DNA of 64,000 bases from Bacillus sp. B1-b2 (GTDB lineage: Bacteria > Bacillota > Bacilli > Bacillales > Cytobacillaceae). Below, piece by piece: positions 21,806 to 31,691 of this stretch (position 1 is the stretch's first letter; each line of letters begins with the position of its first letter). Under the pieces are notes generated by a model. It ran no database searches. It was given only the letters and a program-made list of their open reading frames with translations, and was not told where the DNA came from. The position numbers and the translations under genes are program-made. The DNA is taken from contig NZ_WEHU01000011.1 of assembly GCF_009183415.1 (NCBI RefSeq), positions 62,001 through 126,000 on the forward strand. Direction: 5' to 3'.

Positions 21806-22726
21806 ATGGAAGGTATATTACCATTATGGAAACCAAAGGGACTTACATCGCATGATTGTATTTTCCGTTTGCGAAAAATATTACATATGAAAAGAATTGG
21901 TCACACAGGAACATTAGATCCTGATGTAACAGGAGTGTTACCGATTTGTCTAGGAAGAGCTACTAAAGTCGCTGAATATATAACAGATGCTGGGAAGGAA
22001 TATGATGCAGAGGTTACTATTGGATTTTCTACTACAACAGAAGATGCATCTGGAGAAGTAGTTGAAGTGAAAAAGGTAGAAGAATCGTATACTAGAGAAA
22101 AGATACAAGAGGTTCTTGCTAGTTTAACAGGTACTATCACCCAAACTCCTCCCATGTTTTCAGCAGTAAAAGTCAATGGAACAAGATTGTATGAATATGC
22201 GAGAAAAGGAATAGAAATAGAAAGACCTTCTAGACAAGTAAACATCTATTCCATTGAACTTACAGAAGAGTGGGATGAATTAAAAGGAGATACCATTTCA
22301 TTTCGTTTTCGTGTAAATTGTGGCAAGGGGACTTATATACGTACACTTGCTGTCATGATAGGAGAAAAACTAGGTTATCCTGCCCATATGTCAGATTTAT
22401 CAAGAACAAGATCTGCAAGTTTCACGGAGAAAGATTGTTTAACGTTTGAAGAGATAGAAATGCATGTAAATAACGGTACTATTGATTCCTATCTTTTTCC
22501 CATTGAGAAAGCGCTATTAGATTTGCCCAAATTTATAATAAATGATACATTAGCAATGAAGGTAAGAAACGGGTCTGTTTTAGAAACACCTGAACACTTA
22601 CGACAAGTAAATAATCCGATAGTAATAGAAGATGAAAGTGGAGAAGCATTAGCCATATATATGCATCATCCTACGAAAAAAAATATAATAAAGCCATCGA
22701 AAATTTTAAAAATTATCGAGTCATAA
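21806..22726 (+). CDS. truB: tRNA pseudouridine-55 synthase
   Basis: TruB isomerises U55 in the T-loop of all tRNAs. The catalytic aspartate is in GHTGTLDPDVTGVLPICLGR near residue 40, and KGTYIRTLAVMIGEKLG, with the conserved Arg-Thr-Leu, lies near residue 180. The length of 306 residues is normal for Bacillaceae. It lies after rbfA and before ribF, the conserved order. Confidence 0.96.
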   Translation: MEGILPLWKPKGLTSHDCIFRLRKILHMKRIGHTGTLDPDVTGVLPICLGRATKVAEYITDAGKEYDAEVTIGFSTTTEDASGEVVEVKKVEESYTREKIQEVLASLTGTITQTPPMFSAVKVNGTRLYEYARKGIEIERPSRQVNIYSIELTEEWDELKGDTISFRFRVNCGKGTYIRTLAVMIGEKLGYPAHMSDLSRTRSASFTEKDCLTFEEIEMHVNNGTIDSYLFPIEKALLDLPKFIINDTLAMKVRNGSVLETPEHLRQVNNPIVIEDESGEALAIYMHHPTKKNIIKPSKILKIIES

Positions 22727-22781
22727 GCTATTTAGTATGACAGAATAACAGTAATTAAAGCTAGAAAAGGTGAGGCGAGAA

Positions 22782-23744
22782 GTGAAAGTTGTAAGAATGA
22801 ATCATTTAGAATTAAACGCAAAAGAAATAGATTCTTTTCCACCACTGGCAATTGGCCTAGGCTCATTTGATGGCGTACACCTTGGACATCAGAAAGTGAT
22901 TGGGGAAGCGAAAAGGATAGCAGACCAACATGGTTGGAGCAGTGCAGTGATGACATTTGATCCACATCCTTCTGTTATCTTTGGCGGGAAGTCAAAAAAA
23001 GTGGATTATTTAACATCCTTTGATTCTAAGCTGGAAATCATGGAGAATCTCGGAATCGACTATGTAATAATTGCAGATTTTACATTAGAATTTGCTTCTT
23101 TGCCACCGCAGGAATTTGTAGATCGTTATTTAATTGGGCTAAATGCGAAACACGTGGTTGCTGGCTTTGATTATACATATGGAGAAAGAGCAGTAGGAAC
23201 CGCTCAAACTCTTTCCGTTCATTCTCGTGGAAAGTTTGACACAACTATTATTGATAAAGAAACATACGAAGGAGAAAAGGTGAGTTCTACTTTCATTCGA
23301 TCCCTTATATCAAAAGGGGAAATGGAGAAGGTACCTTTATTGTTAGGCAGATTTTATACAATAGATGGTACAGTGATTCATGGCGATAAAAGAGGAAGAA
23401 CCATTGGTTTCCCGACGGCCAATGTAGAGAAGGCAGCTGATGTTATGCTGCCACCAATAGGAGTATATGCAGTTCGACTTCTAGTGAATGATACATGGCA
23501 TGATGGTGTATGTAATGTTGGAACAAAACCTACCTTCCACCCTGATGATAAAAAAGTATCCATTGAAGTTCATATATTTGACTTTCATACTGAAATATAT
23601 GGTGAGAAGGTTAAAGTAGAATGGCATCAAAGGATTAGAAGTGAACAAAAGTTTAATGGAATAAATGAATTAATAGAACAAATCGCAAAAGATAAGCAAA
23701 CAGCCTTAGAATATTTTCGAAAAAATAAAGAGAATAAGGCATAA
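22782..23744 (+). CDS. ribF: Bifunctional riboflavin kinase/FAD synthetase
   Basis: RibF (RibC in B. subtilis) phosphorylates riboflavin to FMN and adenylates FMN to FAD. The N-terminal FAD synthetase half has the nucleotidyltransferase motif GSFDGVHLGHQKVI and the second half has the riboflavin kinase signature GDKRGRTIGFPTANVE. Start GTG 22782 is chosen because AAAGGTGAGG lies at an ideal distance; a GTG at 22770 overlaps that site. The product is 320 residues. No FMN riboswitch is seen upstream, as usual for this gene. Confidence 0.95.
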   Translation: MKVVRMNHLELNAKEIDSFPPLAIGLGSFDGVHLGHQKVIGEAKRIADQHGWSSAVMTFDPHPSVIFGGKSKKVDYLTSFDSKLEIMENLGIDYVIIADFTLEFASLPPQEFVDRYLIGLNAKHVVAGFDYTYGERAVGTAQTLSVHSRGKFDTTIIDKETYEGEKVSSTFIRSLISKGEMEKVPLLLGRFYTIDGTVIHGDKRGRTIGFPTANVEKAADVMLPPIGVYAVRLLVNDTWHDGVCNVGTKPTFHPDDKKVSIEVHIFDFHTEIYGEKVKVEWHQRIRSEQKFNGINELIEQIAKDKQTALEYFRKNKENKA

Positions 23745-23810
23745 AAAATAGTATATAGGATATACTGGTAGGCATCAGCTAAACTATTTCTTTTTAAAAG
23801 AGTTTTTGAC

Positions 23811-23839
23811 TTGATTTTTTTAGGGAAAAAGGTTATTCT
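23811..23839 (+). promoter_or_regulatory. Sigma-A-like promoter of rpsO
   Basis: TTGATT (23811-23816) and TATTCT (23834-23839) are spaced by 17 bases. The site lies about 100 bases before rpsO, leaving room for a regulatory leader. Confidence 0.5.
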
Positions 23840-23861
23840 TATTAACGTACTAAAAACAACC

Positions 23862-23937
23862 ATTGCTTGGCATATCGATTCACCAACGACTTGCTCGGTA
23901 ATAGGGGATTAGTGTAATAGAATTAGGAGGTGAAACA
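23862..23937 (+). promoter_or_regulatory. rpsO leader, probable S15 autoregulatory RNA
   Basis: The leader contains the sequence TTGCTTGGCATATCGATTC, CACCAACGACTTGCTCGG and TAATAGGGG, resembling the Bacillus/Geobacillus rpsO operator to which S15 binds to repress its own translation. I recognise it by sequence resemblance and position; I did not fold it fully. Confidence 0.5.
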
Positions 23938-23939
23938 GG

Positions 23940-24209
23940 ATGGCAATCACTCAAGAACGTAAAAACGAACTTATCAATGAGTACAAAACGCATGAGAACG
24001 ATACTGGATCTCCAGAAGTTCAAATCGCTGTCCTTACTGAGTCAATCAACAACTTAAATGATCATTTACGTACACACAAGAAGGATCATCACTCACGTCG
24101 TGGTCTTTTGAAAATGGTAGGTAGACGTCGTAACCTATTAACTTACCTACGTAATAAAGACGTTCAACGTTACCGTGTTTTAATTACAAAACTTGGCTTA
24201 CGTAGATAG
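23940..24209 (+). CDS. rpsO: 30S ribosomal protein S15
   Basis: S15 is a primary 16S rRNA-binding protein. The 89-residue product contains the family signature from [19 protein letters not shown] onward, with the conserved helix [16 protein letters not shown]. The ribosome site AGGAGGTGA is very strong and 8 bases from the ATG. A terminator follows directly, and pnp is next, the usual rpsO-pnp arrangement. Confidence 0.98.
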   Translation: MAITQERKNELINEYKTHENDTGSPEVQIAVLTESINNLNDHLRTHKKDHHSRRGLLKMVGRRRNLLTYLRNKDVQRYRVLITKLGLRR

Positions 24210-24212
24210 TTA

Positions 24213-24243
24213 AAAAAGCGGGATATTTTTCCCGCTTTTTTAT
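24213..24243 (+). terminator. Rho-independent terminator after rpsO
   Basis: AAAAAGCGGGA pairs with TCCCGCTTTTT, followed by a T-run. Confidence 0.9.
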
Positions 24244-24433
24244 TGTAAAGAAATACAAATTTTACTGTTTTCTTCTATAGATTACATAAATGATTACCGT
24301 TTTTAACTTACATAAATTGTGTATACTAATAGAATAGAAATAATAAGCAGATTTTGATAAATAATTACTACATAGGTTGAAATTTATTTCTAAATGAACC
24401 TAGATAAAGTGAGTGAATGAGAGGAGTTTATGA

Positions 24434-26554
24434 ATGGGACAAGATAAGCATGTCTATTCCATTGACTGGGCTGGTCGTAAGCTTACAGTTGAAATTGGAC
24501 AATTAGCAAAACAAGCAAATGGCGCTGTATTAGTACGCTATGAAGATACTGCTGTGCTAAGTACAGCAACAGCTTCAAAAGAACCTAAAAACTTAGATTT
24601 CTTCCCGTTAACAGTTAACTATGAGGAGCGTCTATACGCAGTAGGTAAAATCCCAGGCGGATTTATTAAAAGAGAAGGTAGACCAAGTGAACGAGCGATT
24701 CTTGCAAGCCGTTTAATTGATAGACCTATTCGTCCGTTATTTGCAGATGGATTCCGTAATGAGGTACAAGTAGTTAGTTTAGTAATGAGCGTTGATCAAG
24801 ATTGCTCGACTGAAATGGCTGCAATGTTTGGTTCGTCATTAGCACTATCTGTATCAGATATTCCATTCGGTGGTCCAATCGCTGGAGTATATGTTGGGAG
24901 AATTGACGGAGAATTTGTTATTAACCCAACTGTAGAACAAGCAGAAAAAAGTGATATTTCTTTAGCAGTTGCAGGTACTAAAGATGCTATTAACATGGTA
25001 GAAGCAGGAGCAAATGAAGTTCCAGAAGAAATTATGTTAGAAGCAATTATGTTTGGTCATGATGAAATCAAGCGTTTAATAGCTTTCCAAGAAAAGATTG
25101 TATCTGAAATTGGTAAAGAAAAAGTCGATGTAGTACTTTACGAATTGAACGCTGACATTGAAGCAGATGTGCGTGCACTTTGCGAGACTGAAATGTTAGA
25201 TGCTATTCGAGTACAAGAAAAGCATGCTCGTGAAGCAGCTATTAAAGAAGTCAAAAATTCTGTTATTGCTAAATATGAAGCAGAAGAAACAGACGAAGAT
25301 GAACTAAAACAGGTTAAATCGATCCTTGATAAATTAGTGAAAAACGAAGTTCGTCGTTTAATCACAGAGGATAAAGTTCGTCCAGATGGCCGTGGATTAG
25401 AAGAAATTCGTCCATTATCTTCAGAAGTTAATTTACTAGCAAGAACTCATGGTTCAGGTCTATTCACTCGTGGACAAACACAGGCATTAAGTATTTGTAC
25501 ACTTGGAGCATTAGGAGATGTTCAAATCCTTGATGGACTGGGCGTAGAGGAAGAAAAAAGATTTATGCATCACTATAACTTCCCTAACTTCAGTGTTGGT
25601 GAAACAGGGCCAATGCGTGGACCAGGACGTCGCGAAATTGGACATGGTGCATTAGGGGAGAGAGCACTTGAGCCTATCATTCCTTCTGAAAAGGATTTCC
25701 CATACACCATTCGTCTAGTATCTGAAGTATTAGAATCAAATGGTTCTACTTCACAAGCAAGTATTTGTGCAAGTACGCTAGCAATGATGGATGCAGGAGT
25801 TCCTATTAAAGCACCAGTTGCTGGGATTGCAATGGGTCTTATTAAAACTGGAGATTTCTACAGTATCTTAACAGATATTCAAGGGATGGAAGATCATCTA
25901 GGTGATATGGACTTTAAAGTAGCAGGAACAGCTAAAGGGGTAACTGCACTTCAAATGGATATCAAAATCGATGGATTATCCCGTGAAATTCTAGAAGAGG
26001 CTTTACAACAAGCTAAAATCGGTAGAATGCAGATTTTAGATTCTATGATGAAAACAATTAATACACCAAGAGAAGAATTATCTTCTTATGCACCAAAAAT
26101 CTTAATGATGTCTATCAACCCAGATAAAATCCGTGATGTTATTGGACCAAGCGGAAAACAAATCAATAAAATTATTGAAGAAACTGGCGTGAAAATTGAT
26201 ATCGAGCAAGATGGTACAGTATTTATCTCTTCTATAGATGAAACGATGAATAAAAAAGCGAAGCAAATTATTGAAGATATCGTACGTGAAGTAGTAGTAG
26301 GTCAAATGTACCTAGGAAAAGTGAAACGTATTGAAAAATTCGGTTGTTTTGTAGAAATCTTTAGTGGAAAAGATGGACTTGTTCATATTTCTGAGCTTGC
26401 AGAAGAAAGAGTCGGTAAAGTAGAAGATGTTGTTGCAATCGGCGATGAGATTCTAGTTAAAGTTACCGAAATCGACAAGCAAGGAAGAGTAAATCTTTCT
26501 CGTAAAGCAGTTCTTAAAGAACAAAAAGAGCAAGCAGAAGATGCAAAGCAATAA
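24434..26554 (+). CDS. pnp: Polynucleotide phosphorylase
   Basis: PNPase degrades RNA 3' to 5' by phosphorolysis and is a core RNA-decay enzyme. Two RNase PH domains are present, the second with [20 protein letters not shown], followed by a KH domain ([18 protein letters not shown]) and a C-terminal S1 domain ([16 protein letters not shown]). The length is 706 residues. The start at 24434 has GAGGAG upstream. In the 225 bases before it I see a TATACT at 24322 but no convincing -35 partner. Confidence 0.97.
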   Translation: MGQDKHVYSIDWAGRKLTVEIGQLAKQANGAVLVRYEDTAVLSTATASKEPKNLDFFPLTVNYEERLYAVGKIPGGFIKREGRPSERAILASRLIDRPIRPLFADGFRNEVQVVSLVMSVDQDCSTEMAAMFGSSLALSVSDIPFGGPIAGVYVGRIDGEFVINPTVEQAEKSDISLAVAGTKDAINMVEAGANEVPEEIMLEAIMFGHDEIKRLIAFQEKIVSEIGKEKVDVVLYELNADIEADVRALCETEMLDAIRVQEKHAREAAIKEVKNSVIAKYEAEETDEDELKQVKSILDKLVKNEVRRLITEDKVRPDGRGLEEIRPLSSEVNLLARTHGSGLFTRGQTQALSICTLGALGDVQILDGLGVEEEKRFMHHYNFPNFSVGETGPMRGPGRREIGHGALGERALEPIIPSEKDFPYTIRLVSEVLESNGSTSQASICASTLAMMDAGVPIKAPVAGIAMGLIKTGDFYSILTDIQGMEDHLGDMDFKVAGTAKGVTALQMDIKIDGLSREILEEALQQAKIGRMQILDSMMKTINTPREELSSYAPKILMMSINPDKIRDVIGPSGKQINKIIEETGVKIDIEQDGTVFISSIDETMNKKAKQIIEDIVREVVVGQMYLGKVKRIEKFGCFVEIFSGKDGLVHISELAEERVGKVEDVVAIGDEILVKVTEIDKQGRVNLSRKAVLKEQKEQAEDAKQ

Positions 26555-26720
26555 GTAAATAATGCATGATGGAAAAGATGACTTAATAGTGAAGAGGCCG
26601 ATGAAAGTAAATCCTTATTTTCTCTTACTAGTAGGCTCATCTTTTTTCTATACATAACAGTACCCTTTTGTTCTACCTTGTCCTCAACCATCATAAAGTG
26701 GAGGTAAAGGGGTGTGTACG

Positions 26721-27677
26721 ATGAAAAAGATATTACCATTAGTAGTTTTTTTAGCTCTATCATGGGTGTTGGTGAATAATCCATTATCTAATACATATGT
26801 AAGTTCATTACAATCAGACTCCATCGTAGCTAGTGCAAACAATGAGATCTATAATACGATTAAACAAAAAGCAAAAGAATATAAAGTAGAGCCTATTGAT
26901 GCAAAAATTGACCCTGTGTGGAAAGCTATTCCAGGCTTAAATGGTGTGGAAGTAGATATTGAAGAATCCTACAAGAAAATGAAGAAGAGTGGGCAGTTTG
27001 ATGAGAAGAAGCTAGTTCTTAAACAAATAGAACCAAAAGTTTCTTTAGAAGACTTACCAGCATCTCCAATCTACAAGGGAAATCCTGATAAAAAGATGGT
27101 AAGCTTTATCATAAACGTGGCTTGGGGAAATGAATATATTCCTTCCATTATTTCTACTTTAGAAAAACATCAAGTAAAAGCAAGTTTTTTTCTAGAAGGC
27201 AGATGGGTACAGAAGAATCCTGAATTAGCAAAAATGATCGTAGAGGCTGGACATGAAGTTGGTAATCATTCCTATACTCATCCAGATATGAGTAAAATTA
27301 CTAGCAGCAAAATTCATGAAGAAATCGTAAAAACGAATGATGTGATAGAAGCAACAACAGGAAAACAAGTAACCTGGTTAGCACCACCAAGTGGATATTT
27401 TTCTAATGAGGTAGTTAGTGTTGCAGATACACTCAACCTTGGTACGGTTATTTGGTCAGTAGATACAATAGACTGGCAAAAGCCTACACCTGAAGTGCTT
27501 ATTAATAGAGTTATTAGTAAGGTTCATAATGGTGCCTTAATACTCATGCATCCAACGGAATCTACTACGAAAAGTCTAGATCAACTAATTACGCAAATAG
27601 AAAGTAAAGGATTAAAAATAGACACTGTTTCGGATATGCTTAGTGAAGAAAGAGTAAGCTATCTGACATCAGAATAG
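26721..27677 (+). CDS. ylxY: Polysaccharide deacetylase-like protein YlxY
   Basis: This 318-residue secreted or membrane-anchored protein has an N-terminal signal segment (KKILPLVVFLALSWVLV) and a NodB-type domain from about residue 125. It belongs to the YlxY group found next to pnp in spore formers. The first NodB catalytic motif, normally FDDG, is replaced by INVAWGNEY, so the metal-binding and base aspartates are missing, while NHSYTHPDMS (the H-x-H motif) and the later blocks (APPSGYFS, ILMHPTEST) remain. It may bind glycan without deacetylating it. Start 26721 follows AAAGGGGTG. The product's role is unknown. Confidence 0.88.
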   Translation: MKKILPLVVFLALSWVLVNNPLSNTYVSSLQSDSIVASANNEIYNTIKQKAKEYKVEPIDAKIDPVWKAIPGLNGVEVDIEESYKKMKKSGQFDEKKLVLKQIEPKVSLEDLPASPIYKGNPDKKMVSFIINVAWGNEYIPSIISTLEKHQVKASFFLEGRWVQKNPELAKMIVEAGHEVGNHSYTHPDMSKITSSKIHEEIVKTNDVIEATTGKQVTWLAPPSGYFSNEVVSVADTLNLGTVIWSVDTIDWQKPTPEVLINRVISKVHNGALILMHPTESTTKSLDQLITQIESKGLKIDTVSDMLSEERVSYLTSE

Positions 27678-27858
27678 CTTTTTTTAATCGATTTATCCTA
27701 TTTCATTCGAATAATAGCATGAAATAAGTTAGAATATAATCTATTTTATCGGAATTCCATTGATAATCAAACAAGTTTTTGGAAAAAATAGAAGGAATAA
27801 GCTATACTAGCAGGCAATAGGAGTTTTCAACTAGGTATCTAGAACAGGAGGAAATTAA

Positions 27859-29097
27859 TTGATAAAAAGATATACTTGCCAAAATGGTGTTAGGATTGTG
27901 TTAGAGAATATTCCAACAGTACGTTCTGTTGCACTAGGTGTTTGGATTGGTACTGGTTCACGTAAGGAAGATGAATATAATAATGGAGTATCTCACTTTT
28001 TGGAACACATGTTTTTTAAAGGAACAAAATCGAGAAATGCAAGAGAAATAGCAGAGTCTTTTGATAGCATTGGAGGGCAAGTTAATGCGTTTACTTCTAA
28101 GGAATATACTTGCTACTATGCAAAGGTTTTAGACACTCATGCAGATATGGCATTAGAAGTGCTTGCAGATATGTATTTTAACTCTTTATTTGATGAAGAA
28201 GAACTAAAAAAAGAAAAAAATGTTGTATTAGAAGAAATCAAAATGTATGATGATACACCAGATGATATTGTTCATGATTTATTGAGTAAGGCAGTTTATG
28301 AACAGCATCCACTTGGGTATCCGATCTTAGGTACAGAAGAAACATTATCATCCTTTAATGGTGATACATTAAGAGGATATATGTTTGATCATTATACACC
28401 TGAGAATACCGTTATTTCTATTGCTGGTAATATTACAGAAGCATTTATAAAAGAGGTAGAAAAATACTTTGGTTCTTTTGAAGCAGGAAAAAGTGAACTG
28501 GAAATAGTGAAACCATCTTTTCATGCAAACAAGCTTTCAAGAACAAAAGAAACAGAACAAGCACATCTTTGTTTAGGATATGATGGATTACAAATTGGTC
28601 ATGATGAAATGTACTCACTTATTTCTTTAAATAATATTCTTGGTGGAAGTATGAGTAGCCGACTTTTCCAAGATGTACGTGAGCAAAAAGGCTTAGCTTA
28701 TTCTGTGTTTTCTTATCACTCTGCTTTTCAAGATAGTGGAATGGTAACGATCTATGCTGGAACAGGTGCTAAGCAATTAGATGAATTATACGACACCATT
28801 CAAACTACTCTAGCTACCTTAAAAGGAGAGGGAATCACAGATAAGGAACTCTTCAATAGTAAGGAACAATTAAAAGGAAGCTTAATGCTTAGCTTAGAGA
28901 GCACGAACAGTAGAATGAGTAGAAACGGTAAGAATGAATTACTATTAGGAAAGCACCGTTCATTAGATGAAATTATTGCAGATATTGATTCTGTTACAAA
29001 AGAAGATGTTGACCATATGGCACATAAAATCTTTACAGATACATTCTCAATATCTCTTATTAGCCCAAGTGGAGAATTGCCTAAAGCTGTACAATAA
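27859..29097 (+). CDS. mlpA: M16-family zinc peptidase (MlpA/YmxG)
   Basis: This is a 412-residue processing-peptidase-like metalloprotease. The inverted zinc motif HFLEH (HXXEH) sits near residue 50, with the downstream glutamate in EELKKEKNVVLEEIKMYDD. The C-terminal M16 repeat follows. Translation starts at TTG 27859 after AGGAGG. In B. subtilis the homologue lies between ylxY and ymxH-spoVFA; here the ymxH gene is not found. Its substrates are not known. Confidence 0.93.
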   Translation: MIKRYTCQNGVRIVLENIPTVRSVALGVWIGTGSRKEDEYNNGVSHFLEHMFFKGTKSRNAREIAESFDSIGGQVNAFTSKEYTCYYAKVLDTHADMALEVLADMYFNSLFDEEELKKEKNVVLEEIKMYDDTPDDIVHDLLSKAVYEQHPLGYPILGTEETLSSFNGDTLRGYMFDHYTPENTVISIAGNITEAFIKEVEKYFGSFEAGKSELEIVKPSFHANKLSRTKETEQAHLCLGYDGLQIGHDEMYSLISLNNILGGSMSSRLFQDVREQKGLAYSVFSYHSAFQDSGMVTIYAGTGAKQLDELYDTIQTTLATLKGEGITDKELFNSKEQLKGSLMLSLESTNSRMSRNGKNELLLGKHRSLDEIIADIDSVTKEDVDHMAHKIFTDTFSISLISPSGELPKAVQ

Positions 29098-29126
29098 TTT
29101 TATGTACATATGAAGATGCAAAAGAA

Positions 29127-29160
29127 TTGATAGAAGGGGGACCTTCTATCGATTTTTTTT
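29127..29160 (+). terminator. Rho-independent terminator after mlpA
   Basis: GATAGAAGG pairs with CCTTCTATC and is followed by a run of eight Ts. Confidence 0.85.
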
Positions 29161-29202
29161 ATTAGAGTAAACCCTACTCATGGTTTAAGATGGTAAGAAA
29201 TC

Positions 29203-29413
29203 AGCAAAATAAGCGGAAATTTCCGGTTAACTGCAAAATAGGCTCGTATATGAAGGTAAATAAGGGTAGATTTTCCGGTCAAGGAAGGAAAAGTCCATGT
29301 TTTTCATGTGTTTTAAGGTAATAGACATAATTTCTCCGTCTATTCGAGCTAATTTTCAAGGTAAAAACGGAATAAGGGGATTTCTCCGACTATTTATCTG
29401 ATGGAGATCTTTT
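29203..29413 (+). repeat. Dispersed intergenic repeat, copy A
   Basis: A roughly 210-base element shares its layout with copy B (37449-37690, opposite strand) and copy C (57521-57725). Shared landmarks in order are CGGAAATTTCCGGTTAA, AATAAGGG with TTTTCCGGT, TTTCATGTGTTTTAA, a block ending TCCGTCTATT and ATTTCTCCGACTATTT. Each landmark is itself a partly palindromic unit of about 22 bases. The rest of the gap to 29670 shows more degenerate fragments (CTTTTCCGAGG, CTACGGAG) and no gene; the ymxH gene expected here is missing. Confidence 0.75.
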
Positions 29414-29678
29414 CCTACAGATTAATACAGTAAGTCAAACTTTTCCGAGGCTTTCTACGGAGCTCATTTACAAAATGCGATTTGCCCTTTGCCAGCTGGC
29501 GCTCCAGTCAGAATCAATCTGATATCTCTCCAAACTAACTAGAAATGGGTTAGTTTTTTGCCTACACATATAATCACTTTTTCAGTGTCCTCTTATTTCA
29601 AGATTCAAGCTCCGCACAGAACAAAATACCACTTCCGTATTTTTTCTTATGAATTTCCTCGAATTCATACAAACAACT

Positions 29679-29707
29679 CACCTAATATTAGATTATGACA
29701 TAAGATG
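29679..29707 (+). promoter_or_regulatory. Sigma-K-like promoter of dpaA-dpaB
   Basis: CACC (29679-29682), 16 bases and CATAAGATG (29699-29707) match the sigma-K pattern mACm-N16-CATAnnnTA with one mismatch. The site is about 50 bases before dpaA. Dipicolinate synthase is known to be made in the mother cell under sigma-K, which supports the call. Confidence 0.5.
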
Positions 29708-29758
29708 TTGAAGTAGTTAATTGTAAATGGATTTCTAAAAAAAGAAGGTGAAATATTC

Positions 29759-30643
29759 ATGCTGAAAGGGATGAAAATCGCAGTTATCGGTGGCGATGCA
29801 AGGCAGCTTGAAATCGTTAGAAAATTAACAGAGCAACATGCATTGCTTTCCTTAGTCGGTTTTGAACAACTGGACCATGCCTTCACCGGTGCAACGAAGG
29901 AAAAAATCGATAATGTAGATTTTGTCAATATGGATGCAATTATCCTACCAGTTAAAGGAACGGACTTAAAAGGACATGTAGAAACCATTTTTTCAAATGA
30001 AAAGATATTTCTATCAAAAGAATTACTAGAAAAAACACCAGAACACTGCACTGTTTATTCTGGTATAACAAATGATTTTTTAAATTCTATTATAAAAGAT
30101 TCCAACAGATCTCTAGTCCAGTTATTCAACCGAGATGATGTAGCTATTTTAAATTCTATTCCAACAGTAGAAGGTACCATTATGATGGCTATCCAAAACA
30201 CAGATACAACGATTCATGGATCAAATGTGATTGTTCTTGGGCTTGGAAGAGTGGGAATGAGCGTTGCAAGAGCATTTCATGGATTAGGTGCAAAGGTAAA
30301 AGTTGCGACAAATCAAAGTGAACATATTGCTCGAATTATAGAAATGGGGCTAACACCAGTACATTTAGAAGATTTACCTCTAGCCGTAGAGGAAATGGAT
30401 ATTTGTATAAATACGATTCCTCATTTAATTGTCACTCCAACAGTCATCGATAAAATGCCATTACACACATTAATCATCGACCTTGCATCAAAGCCAGGAG
30501 GCACGGATTTTTCATATGCAGAAAAACGAGGGATTAAAGCATTGCTTGCACCTAGCTTACCAGGGATAGTAGCTCCAAAAACAGCAGGAAATATTCTCGC
30601 AGAGGTATTATCTCAATTACTTTATGAGCAACTGCAACCATGA
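29759..30643 (+). CDS. dpaA: Dipicolinate synthase subunit A
   Basis: DpaA (SpoVFA) is one of two subunits converting dihydroxy-tetrahydrodipicolinate to dipicolinic acid, the calcium chelator of the spore core. The 294-residue product has an N-terminal domain and a Rossmann-type nucleotide-binding segment, VIVLGLGRVGMSVARAFHGLG, near residue 158. The start at 29759 follows AGAAGGTGAA. It lies 14 bases before dpaB and upstream of asd-dapG-dapA, which produce the pathway substrate. Confidence 0.95.
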   Translation: MLKGMKIAVIGGDARQLEIVRKLTEQHALLSLVGFEQLDHAFTGATKEKIDNVDFVNMDAIILPVKGTDLKGHVETIFSNEKIFLSKELLEKTPEHCTVYSGITNDFLNSIIKDSNRSLVQLFNRDDVAILNSIPTVEGTIMMAIQNTDTTIHGSNVIVLGLGRVGMSVARAFHGLGAKVKVATNQSEHIARIIEMGLTPVHLEDLPLAVEEMDICINTIPHLIVTPTVIDKMPLHTLIIDLASKPGGTDFSYAEKRGIKALLAPSLPGIVAPKTAGNILAEVLSQLLYEQLQP

Positions 30644-30657
30644 AAGGAGAACATAAT

Positions 30658-31251
30658 ATGAGCTTAAAAGGGAAAAGAATTGGATTTGGAATTTCAGGTT
30701 CACATTGTACGTATGCAGAAGTAGTCCCACAAGTAGAAAAGCTAGTGGCACTCGGTGCAGATGTAGTACCAGTTGTAACTGGAAATGTAAAGAACACAGA
30801 TACTCGATTCGGTAAAGGGAAAGATTGGGTTAGTAAGGTAGAAGAAGTGACTGGAAACGAAATTATTGATAGCATAGTAGCAGCAGAGCCACTTGGACCG
30901 AAAATACCACTTGATTGCATGGTTATTGCTCCTTTAACAGGTAATAGCATGAGTAAATTTGCAAATGCCATGACAGATAACGCAGTACTAATGGCGGCAA
31001 AAGCTACATTAAGAAATGAAAATCCTGTCGTCTTAGGAATTTCTACAAATGATGCTCTAGGTTTAAATGGAGTAAATTTGATGAAACTAATGGCAACCAA
31101 GAATATTTACTTTATACCATTTGGCCAAGATGATCCTGTAAAGAAACCTAATTCCATGGTGGCAAGAATGTCTATGCTTCCTGAAACAATTGAAGCTGCG
31201 CTACAAAAGAAACAAATTCAACCAGTTATAGTAGAAAAGTATTTAGATTAA
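30658..31251 (+). CDS. dpaB: Dipicolinate synthase subunit B
   Basis: DpaB (SpoVFB) is a flavoprotein-fold partner of DpaA. The start is placed at 30658, giving 197 residues, because GAAAGGAG lies at the right distance; an in-frame ATG at 30640 would overlap dpaA. GFGISGSHCTYAEVVPQVEKL and the APLTGNSMSKFANAMTD segment resemble the phosphopantothenoylcysteine decarboxylase-like flavin-binding fold. Expression with dpaA in the mother cell is expected. Confidence 0.94.
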   Translation: MSLKGKRIGFGISGSHCTYAEVVPQVEKLVALGADVVPVVTGNVKNTDTRFGKGKDWVSKVEEVTGNEIIDSIVAAEPLGPKIPLDCMVIAPLTGNSMSKFANAMTDNAVLMAAKATLRNENPVVLGISTNDALGLNGVNLMKLMATKNIYFIPFGQDDPVKKPNSMVARMSMLPETIEAALQKKQIQPVIVEKYLD

Positions 31252-31691
31252 TAGAAGTGTATGCGTGAAAATGCCATCTATCACTTTTTTGTAGCTTAAT
31301 TTTTGGGGTTGAAGAATGTTGAGAAATCTTCCAATATATACGGAGAGTTGATTTTCTCCCTTTCTTTGAAATGGTAAGATATTATCTAGTCTTCAACCTC
31401 TCATAAGTATGTTTTAAGTAGTTTATCATCTAGCGAAATTCTAGAATAGTTTTCTAGGATCTGATTCTTTCTCCTCCCTAAGGTTCACTGTGACCCAGTA
31501 GCTCAGTTGTTAATCTTTCCATTCGTAAGGTGATAAGCAAGCCGCTTTCACAATTCCTTGTTTTTTAAAGAATCTGTGAAAAAGGTTCTTTTCTTACAGC
31601 TTTATTGTGTTAAAATAGATAATATTATTTAGGGCGATGTTTATCGTCTTATTATGTATATAGAATTCGCCTTTGGAAGGGGAGCCTTTAA
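31252..31691 (+). other. Intergenic region upstream of asd
   Basis: This 440-base gap carries no convincing gene. A TAAAAT at 31611 may be the -10 of an asd promoter, but its -35 is weak. GGGCGATGTTTATCGTC near 31631 contains a short inverted repeat (GCGAT/ATCGT). I looked for a lysine riboswitch and did not find its conserved core. Confidence 0.4.

Noticed and set aside
22727-22781. FMN riboswitch before ribF
   Set aside because: Only about 55 bases separate the genes, with no aptamer-like sequence.
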